Assembly: GCF_006210265.1 (NCBI RefSeq)
Contig: NZ_VCNC01000004.1
Location: 445,316-509,315, forward strand
Direction: 5' to 3'
DNA: 64,000 nt
DNA from: Desulfovibrio sp. UCD-KL4C
GTDB lineage: Bacteria > Desulfobacterota > Desulfovibrionia > Desulfovibrionales > Desulfovibrionaceae
A model generated the notes under the pieces. The model did no database searches. It saw only the letters and a program-made list of their open reading frames with translations, and was not told the origin of the DNA. Below are positions 1 through 6,836 of the stretch, in pieces. A program made the translations under genes and the position numbers. Within the stretch, counting starts at the first letter, position 1. Each line of letters starts with the position of its first letter.

Positions 1-938
1 GACGGCACAATTTATGTGGGGTCAGATAGTAATAGTGATAATTTTTTCGCAATAAACCCTGCCGACCCCAGTAAAGAATGGAGTGTTGATTTAGGTAGTA
101 GTGTAGGCTCTTCCCCCGCGATAGGCAGTGACGGCACAATTTATGTGGTGACGGGAGTGAAAAATGGTATTGTTATACAGAGAAAGTGATAAGCTCTCCC
201 CCTGCGATAGGCAGCGACGGCACAATTTATGTGACGACAGATGGTGGTAAGTTATTCGCAGTAGAAGGAAACTCCGGTGGGTTAGCCGATACCCCATGGC
301 CTAAATTTCATAACAACGCTAAAAACACAGGTTATAGAATCTTTGATGCTGTACAAGCCAGTTCGATTCAGGCTTCCGGTGTTACCGTCGGGGTTACAAA
401 TTGTTGTGCTAAAGAGATGACAAATGCGGAATTAAACACAAAATATTCAACAAACGGCTTTAACGTCAAATCTATGATCAGGTCGTTTAACGCTACTATT
501 AGCGTAGATGGCGGTTGTGGAACATTTAAATTTAATTCAACAGCCGTTCCCACAAGCAGAGTTGCAGATCTTCGCTTAATAAAATTTTACGACACCAACG
601 GAACCTCAAAGGGCTATAGGACCTATGCTTCATCCGGTCCGGAATACGCTATTGACGGCAGCTGGTGGCTGACCAATTCCAGCGGAACCCATCTGGCTGC
701 AAGTGATGTTACAACTCTCGGAACTGAATATTATGTCTATTTTGTTGTTCAAGATAACGGCGACTATGATGAAAACAGAGCACTGGGCGCAATTACTGAC
801 CCCGTTGGTTTCGGATCAATTACCGGAAGTTCCGGCTGTGTTCTTAACCCCAATGCAGGGTTTAGTGTTGAATGGTTATTTATGGGACTAGTTGCAGTAG
901 TGTTGATGTTTAGAATGCGATTTATGAAACGTTATTAA
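1..938 (+). pseudogene. PQQ-type beta-propeller surface protein, 3' part, frame broken
   Basis: Three near-identical blade signatures (SPAIGSDGTIYV) occur at about 1-18, 109-147 and 195-233, typical of PQQ/BamB-like propeller repeats. The first two are read in frame 1, which stops at 187-189. The last blade and the C-terminus are in frame 3 (GTG-initiated open stretch 186-938). Frame 3 already reads blade-like residues EKWYCYTEKV from about 159, so the break lies near 145-160. It looks like a deletion between neighbouring blades that lost the frame. The tail has a domain resembling choice-of-anchor modules (DNGDYDENRALG), then Cys, a hydrophobic stretch and basic residues (FRMRFMKRY), as in C-terminal membrane-anchoring/sorting tails. 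The 5' end lies outside the window. A sequencing error is the alternative to true decay. Confidence 0.75.
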
Positions 939-949
939 GAGTACATCCA

Positions 950-989
950 AAAAATCCCCTCCTTCGAACAAACGAAAGAGGGGATTTTT
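950..989. terminator. Rho-independent terminator after propeller gene
   Basis: A stem of AAATCCCCT plus CTTCG pairs with CGAAAGAGGGGATTT around a short loop. It is A-rich on the left and ends in TTTTT on the right, so it can work in both directions. Confidence 0.8.
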
Positions 990-1007
990 CATTACAACAA
1001 CTAAAAC

Positions 1008-1093
1008 TTACGCATCAAAAGCATTCTCATATATCTCCACAACCTCATCCTTACTCATCTTATAAGGATCAAGCGTGAACAAAAATCCCATGG
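1008..1093 (-). pseudogene. Diverged 3' fragment of an iron alcohol dehydrogenase gene
   Basis: About 80 bases match the 3' end of the intact alcohol dehydrogenase at 4322-4415, same strand, including an in-frame stop. The fragment encodes YENAFDA* where the intact gene encodes YENAFGA*. Several third-position and replacement differences (IYE preceded by E instead of G) show that it is a diverged paralogue or old copy, not a recent duplicate. Homology ends at CCATGG, directly against the folD remnant. The remaining ~300 codons of this copy are missing. Confidence 0.8.
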
Positions 1094-1449
1094 TCGTTCA
1101 AATATAGTTGGTAAACCGCTTGCCATGATGCTGATGCAGTACGGTGATTTTGCAAATGCCACCGTAACTGTCTGTCATTCACGCACCGCAAATCTGGCGG
1201 AAGAAGTTAAGAGCGCATGCTGCTATAGGCATTCCTAAATTTATCACCAAAGACATGGTAAAACAGGGCGCAGTAGTTGTTGATGTAGGTATCAACCGCA
1301 CTGATGACGGCTTGGTAGGTGATTGCGATTACGCAGCGCTTGAAGATATTGCCAACGCAATGACTCCAGTTCCCAGTGGAGTTGGACCTATGACTATTGC
1401 ACAGTTACTTATTAATACTGTTCAGGCTTTTCGGGAGCATGTTGCTTAG
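1092..1449 (+). pseudogene. folD: folD remnant (methylenetetrahydrofolate dehydrogenase/cyclohydrolase, C-terminal half)
   Basis: The sequence reads [16 protein letters not shown], then VTVCHSRT, in one frame. After KSA at about 1217 the frame is lost. A different frame continues [20 protein letters not shown] and ends [18 protein letters not shown], the conserved FolD C-terminus. Compared with the usual SADIVIAAIG, about 11 bases are missing at the break. The N-terminal catalytic half is absent and the fragment starts exactly at the alcohol dehydrogenase scar. It is a non-functional relic, since NADP-binding residues remain but the substrate-binding half is gone. A functional folD presumably exists elsewhere. 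Confidence 0.9.
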
Positions 1450-1489
1450 GTTAGATTGATTGGTTTTATATTTGGATTATAGAATTTGA

Positions 1490-1530
1490 AATCTCCCTCT
1501 CTTGTTGAATCAAGGGAGGGGGATTTTTTA
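1490..1530 (+). terminator. Rho-independent terminator after folD remnant
   Basis: The left arm ATCTCCCTCTCTTG pairs with CAAGGGAGGGGGAT around TTGAAT, with a few G-T pairs, and is followed by a run of Ts. It is probably the original folD terminator left behind. Confidence 0.75.
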
Positions 1531-1600
1531 TGGCGTGTACACATTTTTTCACAGCCGGACCTGACTCGGCTTATTCATGTCCGCTCTAGCGGTTATCCTA

Positions 1601-1663
1601 AAGGTTGAAATTGATGGCAAATGTCCAAACATTTTTTGTTTGGACATTAATAATTCAACTTTT
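1601..1663 (+). promoter_or_regulatory. Nested inverted repeat in rhs leader
   Basis: A perfect 11-bp stem (AATGTCCAAAC 1620-1630, GTTTGGACATT 1638-1648) closes a 7-base loop. It lies inside an outer imperfect stem GTTGAAATT/AATTCAAC. It sits a few bases upstream of the rhs ribosome-binding site at 1668-1672 and leaves that site free. It could be a leader hairpin, an operator or the relic of a terminator. No function is assigned. Confidence 0.5.
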
Positions 1664-1681
1664 AACCGGAGGATAAAAGCT

Positions 1682-3751
1682 ATGTCAGTTTTATCAAACT
1701 ACGTTTTGCAGAAGAAAAGATGGGAGGATTTGTCTCTATCACGAAGAATGTACGGCGAGAATGAGCCGCCTGAAATGCAGCTAGAGAACATGTATGAACT
1801 GGTTTCACGTACAAACGGGACAAGAATAGAAGAGCCAATTTTCGACCAGTCTGATTTTTCACATTCCGATAGAATGTACCCGTTCATGATGAAACCCGAA
1901 ACCAAAAGCAGATGGGATCGGCAGAAAAGGACTTACGAACAGCGGCTCAAGCAATTCGGCAAAATAAAAAGGCTCGCACATGCCAATTTCATGTCCGAAA
2001 ACCCTGACCACCCACTCGCTCAAGGTTTAGCAAAGACAAGCTACGGGCAGAAAGTATATTCTGAGCTTGCGAAGCACATGAGACAGCAATGTCAGCAAGG
2101 TTCAACACCGCAATCCGGTACAGGACAGTCAATTCACGACGAAATGCAGCGAGATTCTGTAGATCTGCATGGCGCTAAAAACCAGCTAGTAAAGTTTACG
2201 TCCCCAGAAACAAATGAAGTTTTTGCCGCACTGGCAATGGAACGAGACGAAACTGGCCGAATCGTAGACAAGACTTTCAGGAGCACGGAAAGCCAGCATG
2301 AATTAACCTATGAATATGATTCCGAAGGCAGGCTTGATGCGGCCTACTACTCCGGCAAAGCGGTCGAAGCATACGCTTACAATCATTTAGGCCAACGTAT
2401 TCAATCTCATGTTTCGGCCGGAGATCTTGCCAACTACACATACAATCAGGCTGGACAGCTTCTTCAGGCAGGGACCACAACATATCGCTACAATGCGGAC
2501 GGTGATTTAATCGAGAAGAATGAATCGGGACAGATTACCAGATATAATTACCTGACTACGGGGCAGCTCTGTGAAGTCATCTTGCCTGACGGATTGAACA
2601 TAGAATACCGTTTTGATGAAAACGGATTGCGTACCGAAAAGCTTATAAACGACAAACTTTACCAACGTTATCATTGGGCTGATTTAACCACTTTGGCGGC
2701 GGTTGAGGATTCCTCCGGCACCACCCGTTTTCAATACAACGAAAATGGTGATCCTGTAGCCATGCAGAAAAATGATGACCTTTATCTGCTGGCAACCGAT
2801 CAGCTCGGCAGTGTTTTTACTGTTGCCGATCTAACAGGAAATAGTTTACAGGAAATTCTATACGATTCTTTCGGTAGGATGATTCAGAACAGCAATTCTG
2901 ATCATGATTTATATTTAGGCTTTGCCGCAGGCTTGCATGATAAAGATACAGGACTCATACATTTCGGCTATCGTGAATATGATCCCACCATTGGCAGATT
3001 CATTACTCCTGACCCGCTCGGTTTAGCTGGCGGGGATGTTGATGTTTATGGTTATTGTTTGGATGACCCGATTAATTTTTATGACCGGACTGGGTTGGCG
3101 GGTGAGAGTGAGGAGACGGAGGCCGAATTAGCGGATACTGTACTTAATGAAATTAATAGCACTAAAGCACCAAGCGTTACTGCTAGCGAAGAATATAAGA
3201 AAGGTAATGTTGAAGGGAGTGGGATTCCGAAAAGTAGGAAGCCCGCGAAAGAAGAAAAGGCACCCATCAACAAGAAGATTCCCGCAAAGACTCAAAACTC
3301 TTCTGAAGTTAAAGAGGAAAGCGGATACAAGAAAAACCCCAAAGCTGTTGCAGCTATTACCGCCGGTGCAGTTGCATTGCCGTTTATTGTAACTGCAGGA
3401 ATACTGGGCGGACCACCGGCTAGACGAGCCATAGCCGCTGGTGCGAAATGGGTTTTTAAAAATGGCAAACAAGTTTTACAAAATAGCGGCAAGGATGTTG
3501 ACAAAGTGAAAGATAAGACCCTTGAATCTGCTGTTAAAGTTGAAAATAGTGTCGGAGTTAAAAACGTGGAAGATGCTGCCTCTGGTTTCGTCCCCGGACC
3601 TCCTAACATGAGTATTCCTGCTGCAGCAACAGCATTGATTAATCATGGATACGAAGACTTAATTGATGGAATTGACACCGTTGTAGATGGCGCCTCCTCT
3701 GCAATAAAAAAGGCTACTAAACATGGAAAGAAAAAGAAAAAAAGTAATTAA
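1682..3751 (+). CDS. Short Rhs/YD-repeat protein with unique C-terminal domain (candidate polymorphic toxin)
   Basis: The start at 1682 is chosen because GGAGG lies 9 bases upstream; an upstream in-frame ATG at 1577 has none. The product is 689 residues. An N-terminal region of about 175 residues has no recognisable domain. YD-type repeats follow (YEYDSEGRL, YTYNQAGQL, YRYNADGDL, RYNYLTTGQL). The Rhs core tip is at about 425-472 (REYDPTIGRFITPDPLGLAG, then YGYCLDDPINFYDRTG). Residues after ~474 are unrelated to the core: a charged linker, a hydrophobic stretch near 554-577 (ALPFIVTAGILGG) and a Lys-rich tail. In polymorphic Rhs systems this position holds the toxin. It is much shorter than classical Rhs proteins and has no PAAR or VgrG partner here. 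I recognise no known nuclease or ADP-ribosyltransferase motif in the tail. Confidence 0.85.
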   Translation: MSVLSNYVLQKKRWEDLSLSRRMYGENEPPEMQLENMYELVSRTNGTRIEEPIFDQSDFSHSDRMYPFMMKPETKSRWDRQKRTYEQRLKQFGKIKRLAHANFMSENPDHPLAQGLAKTSYGQKVYSELAKHMRQQCQQGSTPQSGTGQSIHDEMQRDSVDLHGAKNQLVKFTSPETNEVFAALAMERDETGRIVDKTFRSTESQHELTYEYDSEGRLDAAYYSGKAVEAYAYNHLGQRIQSHVSAGDLANYTYNQAGQLLQAGTTTYRYNADGDLIEKNESGQITRYNYLTTGQLCEVILPDGLNIEYRFDENGLRTEKLINDKLYQRYHWADLTTLAAVEDSSGTTRFQYNENGDPVAMQKNDDLYLLATDQLGSVFTVADLTGNSLQEILYDSFGRMIQNSNSDHDLYLGFAAGLHDKDTGLIHFGYREYDPTIGRFITPDPLGLAGGDVDVYGYCLDDPINFYDRTGLAGESEETEAELADTVLNEINSTKAPSVTASEEYKKGNVEGSGIPKSRKPAKEEKAPINKKIPAKTQNSSEVKEESGYKKNPKAVAAITAGAVALPFIVTAGILGGPPARRAIAAGAKWVFKNGKQVLQNSGKDVDKVKDKTLESAVKVENSVGVKNVEDAASGFVPGPPNMSIPAAATALINHGYEDLIDGIDTVVDGASSAIKKATKHGKKKKKSN
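2956..3048 (+). repeat. Rhs-tip repeat, copy 1 (within rhs)
   Basis: This 93-bp segment encodes HFGYREYDPTIGRFITPDPL and the following GLAGGDVDV. It recurs at 4171-4263 with about four mismatches in the same orientation. The two copies bracket the variable C-terminal region and the candidate immunity gene. Confidence 0.9.
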
Positions 3752-4121
3752 AAAAATATGCTTAGCCTTAGTAGGACTGGGATATATTCTGTGGAGTTTA
3801 TCCTTTTTCAATGAAAAGTCTCCCTCTTTTTGGGGCGTTTCAATTAACCTCTATGGGCGTTGGGTTATGGCACTTGTTGGATTAATTGCTATTGGCTGTG
3901 CTTTTTTTTACAGAAAACCCAAAAACAGCAAAAAAGTCGGATATTACGAAAACACAATCTGCCCACAGTGTGGAAAGGTTTACATTGTAGGAAGCGGCCC
4001 ACCCTATGACGTTTGTACCAAATGCACAGTTAAACTAGAACCTCTCGAAGGTTTCTACACCAGACATCCTGAATTAAAAGAGAAAGCGGAAGCTTTTCCC
4101 GAAAAGTTAGAAGATATCTAG
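3723..4121 (+). CDS. Two-TM zinc-ribbon small protein, candidate Rhs immunity protein
   Basis: The 132-residue product overlaps the rhs 3' end by 29 bases, so the two are probably translated together. It has a basic N-terminus, two hydrophobic segments (about 10-28 and 47-64) and a soluble C-terminal part. That part has paired cysteines CPQCG and CTKC about 17 residues apart, a zinc-ribbon arrangement. I do not recognise a family. In Rhs systems the gene immediately behind the toxin end is normally the cognate immunity gene, so that role is inferred from position only. A membrane immunity protein would fit a toxin with a hydrophobic segment acting at the membrane. A terminator follows at once. 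Confidence 0.7.
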   Translation: MERKRKKVIKKICLALVGLGYILWSLSFFNEKSPSFWGVSINLYGRWVMALVGLIAIGCAFFYRKPKNSKKVGYYENTICPQCGKVYIVGSGPPYDVCTKCTVKLEPLEGFYTRHPELKEKAEAFPEKLEDI

Positions 4122-4132
4122 AACGTATTTGT

Positions 4133-4160
4133 AGCCCCGCACTTAAAAGTGCGGGGCTTT
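4133..4160 (+). terminator. Rho-independent terminator after candidate immunity gene
   Basis: A perfect 12-bp stem AGCCCCGCACTT/AAGTGCGGGGCT with a 2-base spacer, followed by a short T run. It closes the rhs/immunity unit. Confidence 0.85.
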
Positions 4161-4170
4161 ACTATATAAC

Positions 4171-4263
4171 CATACATTTCGGCTATCGTGAATATGATCC
4201 CACCATTGGCAGGTTCATTACACCCGACCCGCTCGGTTTAGCTGGCGGGGATGTGGATGTTTA
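4171..4263 (+). repeat. Orphan Rhs-tip repeat, copy 2
   Basis: This is a direct repeat of 2956-3048 (about 89 of 93 bases identical). Its reading frame gives the same core tip and then a TAA straight after GGDVDV, so no C-terminal domain is attached. Such orphan tips are left when a new toxin/immunity module displaces an old one. Confidence 0.9.
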
Positions 4264-4321
4264 ATATGATTCACTGTCTTCCTCATGGTTTTTGTAAATT
4301 TTAGTTTTTTGTAAGGAGAAC

Positions 4322-5509
4322 CTAAGCCCCAAAAGCATTCTCATATATCCCCACAACCTCATCCTTACTCATCTTATAAGGATCAAGCGTGAACAAAAAT
4401 CCCATGGCGGTCATGGCGTTGTCTGCCAATGCACCGGCCTGTGATTTATCCAGTTTGTAATCGTTAAGATTCAGCCCGTCGCAATTAATATCTTTGATGA
4501 GTTGTTTCAGAGCTGTGATGAATGCCATCGGGCGTTCGTTTTCTGGAAGCTTGCTGACATTAACACCCATTGCTTCGGCAAGAGCTGGGAACCTTTCAGG
4601 AACTTTTTTCGCCATGAACGAGAAGTAGGAGACACTTAGCATGATCAGCCCTGCTCCATGAGTAACGGCAGGATCAAATGCGCTAAGTGCGTGTTCCATT
4701 GAATGTTGCGAAATACAGCTGGAGGTTGATTCCACCATGCCGGACTGTGTGCTGGCCCATGCTAAGGCGGTGCGGGCTTCCATGTTTGAGCCGTCTTTTA
4801 CCGCAGTAGGCAGGTTCTCTGTGATCAGCTTAACTGAGCTTAGCGCAAACAGGTCACTTGCTGGCTGGTGAACATTGGCAAGATATCCTTCTGCTGCATG
4901 GAAAAAGGCATCCATGCCCTGATATGCTGTGAGATGCGCGGGTACGCTAAGCATCATTTCAGGGTCGACAATGGCAATCACTGGGAAAGTTTCCGGAACG
5001 CCGAAACCGATTTTTTCTTTGGTTTCCAGATTGGTGATAACGGTCCACGGGTCAGCCTCTGTGCCTGTTCCGGCTGTTGTGGGAATGGCTATGAGCGGTA
5101 GTACCTTTTTTGTGACTGGCTGGCCTTTTCCGGTTCCGCCTCCGATGTAATCCCAATATGTGCCGGGATTGTTAACCATTATCGCAATACTTTTAGCTGA
5201 ATCAATTGAGCTACCACCGCCTAGGCCGATGATAAAGTCACAGCCGTTGTCGCGGGCCATTTTGGCACCTTCCATAACGTGATCAACAATAGGGTTGGGG
5301 AGAATTTTATTGAAGATTACTGATTCAACTTTTTGCTCTTTAAGTGCGTTTACAACTTTATCAAGGTAACCGAAACGACTCATTGATGTGCCGGAGCTGA
5401 TGACTATGAGGGCTTTTTTTCCGGGGAGAGTTACGGTTGCCAGTTCTTTTATGCGTCCTGCTCCGAAGATAATATTAGTAGGGATAAAATAGTTAAATGC
5501 TGTATTCAT
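4322..5509 (-). CDS. Iron-containing alcohol dehydrogenase
   Basis: The product has 395 residues, a normal length for group III Fe-ADHs, which interconvert alcohols and aldehydes with NAD(P). The nucleotide-binding GGGSSIDSAKS is at 97-106 and TTAGTGTEAD at 144-153. Likely metal ligands are D200, H204, H269 and H284 (HAAEG and THGAG motifs). The start is supported by AAGGAGA just upstream. It stands alone, with a diverged 3' copy 3.3 kb away. Its 3' end borders the Rhs-tip orphan without a clear terminator. The substrate cannot be told from sequence; ethanol or another short alcohol is usual in sulfate reducers. Confidence 0.93.
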   Translation of the reverse strand: MNTAFNYFIPTNIIFGAGRIKELATVTLPGKKALIVISSGTSMSRFGYLDKVVNALKEQKVESVIFNKILPNPIVDHVMEGAKMARDNGCDFIIGLGGGSSIDSAKSIAIMVNNPGTYWDYIGGGTGKGQPVTKKVLPLIAIPTTAGTGTEADPWTVITNLETKEKIGFGVPETFPVIAIVDPEMMLSVPAHLTAYQGMDAFFHAAEGYLANVHQPASDLFALSSVKLITENLPTAVKDGSNMEARTALAWASTQSGMVESTSSCISQHSMEHALSAFDPAVTHGAGLIMLSVSYFSFMAKKVPERFPALAEAMGVNVSKLPENERPMAFITALKQLIKDINCDGLNLNDYKLDKSQAGALADNAMTAMGFLFTLDPYKMSKDEVVGIYENAFGA

Positions 5510-5591
5510 TGAGATCTCCTTTATACGGTTTTTAAGAACGTTACTCTTTTTCGATTAGAAAAGCACTATGTAAAGAAATATTTGGTTTACA

Positions 5592-6305
5592 TTAAAAGAC
5601 ATTACTCGTGCCCTTTTCAGAAAAGATTTCCCACCCTTTGGCCCGCAGTTCACATGCCGGACATTTTCCGCATCCGTATCCCCAAGGTTGACGGTTTGTT
5701 CTGTCTCCAAGGTAACATGTGTGAGTGTGTTCACGAATGAAATCAACAAAAGGAGTTCCGCCTAGTTTATGAGCTAATCCCCACGTATCTGCCTTATCAA
5801 TCCACATTAACGGGGTGTGGATTGCAAAGCGTGACTCCATTCCTAAATTCAGCGCAATCTGCATGGCTTTCATCGTATCATCGCGGCAATCAGGGTAACC
5901 GGAGAAGTCCGTTTCACACACTCCTAGAATGATGTGTCGGATGCCTTGCCTGTAAGCATATGCTGCGGCGGCGGTTAAAAAAATAAGATTACGGCCGGGG
6001 ACGAATGTCGTTGGCAGACCATTCTTATCCATAGTTATTTCTACATCTTCTGTAAGTGCTGTTCCGCCTATTTCGTTAAAGAGACCTATATTTAAGACTT
6101 CATCATGTTTAAGCTTACTTGCCCATTTAGAATTTAATTTCCCAATTGATTGCAAAATTTCTTTCCGGCAATCCATTTCAACATGGTGCCGTTGTCCATA
6201 GCTGAAACCGATCGTCATCACTTCATTAAAACGGTCAAGCGCCCATGCAAGGCACGTTGTGGAGTCTTGTCCGCCGGAGAAAATAACAAGTGCGGATTCA
6301 TTCAT
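5592..6305 (-). CDS. queC: 7-cyano-7-deazaguanine synthase QueC
   Basis: The 237-residue protein belongs to the ATP-pyrophosphatase fold. It converts 7-carboxy-7-deazaguanine to preQ0, the precursor of queuosine in tRNA. The PP-loop SGGQDS is at 10-15. The zinc-binding cysteines are C197, C212, C215 and C218 (C-x14-C-x2-C-x2-C). The start overlaps the stop of the upstream small gene by 8 bases (ATGAATGA), implying translational coupling. Other queuosine genes are not in the window. A convergent terminator was not obvious between it and the alcohol dehydrogenase leader. Confidence 0.95.
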   Translation of the reverse strand: MNESALVIFSGGQDSTTCLAWALDRFNEVMTIGFSYGQRHHVEMDCRKEILQSIGKLNSKWASKLKHDEVLNIGLFNEIGGTALTEDVEITMDKNGLPTTFVPGRNLIFLTAAAAYAYRQGIRHIILGVCETDFSGYPDCRDDTMKAMQIALNLGMESRFAIHTPLMWIDKADTWGLAHKLGGTPFVDFIREHTHTCYLGDRTNRQPWGYGCGKCPACELRAKGWEIFSEKGTSNVF

Positions 6306-6528
6306 CTATAATATCCTTGTCGCTTAAAATTTGTAAGTTATGGTGAGAGTCAGCACATATCTGATGAAAAGCTTTTTCTAGCTTTTGTTTCTTATGTATA
6401 TCTATCAGCTTCATTCCGTCAAAAGAGAATTCTTGAATTCTGAAGCGGGAAAGAAATGAGCGAATTGGAATATAAAAAAACTTATTGTTAGCTTTCCAGA
6501 TGTTTTTTTGGAAGTTTTGTACCTCCAT
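6298..6528 (-). CDS. Small hypothetical protein coupled to queC
   Basis: This 76-residue basic protein has no recognised domain. Its stop overlaps the queC start (ATGAATGA), which argues for a real gene. It contains an aromatic, positively charged stretch ([17 protein letters not shown]) and His/Cys residues ([10 protein letters not shown]). There is no signal peptide or membrane segment. The ribosome-binding site upstream of its ATG is weak, so the start is uncertain. It might alternatively be a translated leader for queC. Confidence 0.5.
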   Translation of the reverse strand: MEVQNFQKNIWKANNKFFYIPIRSFLSRFRIQEFSFDGMKLIDIHKKQKLEKAFHQICADSHHNLQILSDKDIIDE

Positions 6529-6836
6529 CGCAGTTGCTGTGGAACTATGCTAAATCGTCATAAACGAAGGTGATTGTTCCTTATATAATTAACAGGATTA
6601 AACCTTTCTTTAGGTTATAGGGGCTTAATAATCCTTTGATAATAATCATTACTGTTTACTTGCCTTTGTTTTGAAAGTACTTATTCTTTCTGTTCACCGC
6701 TTACGAGTATTAACTGCTCATTGAGTAATTTCAAACTTTCCCTGAAATACATTGCGAAGTGGTCTCTTAATAGAGCGTAATGTCACGATTATTAACGTTT
6801 GTTCCGAGTCTCTAAGGTTTGGACAGAGAGAAATAT
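6529..6836. other. Intergenic region between queC unit and uvrA
   Basis: An AT-rich divergent promoter region of about 300 bases. A GATAATAATCATTA sequence at about 6637-6650 partly resembles an iron-regulator box, but its symmetry is poor. No riboswitch, RNA gene or convincing reading frame was seen. Confidence 0.5.

Noticed and set aside
6637-6650. Fur-box-like GATAATAATCATTA upstream of uvrA
   Set aside because: Only partly symmetric, AT-rich surroundings, and neither neighbour is an iron gene.
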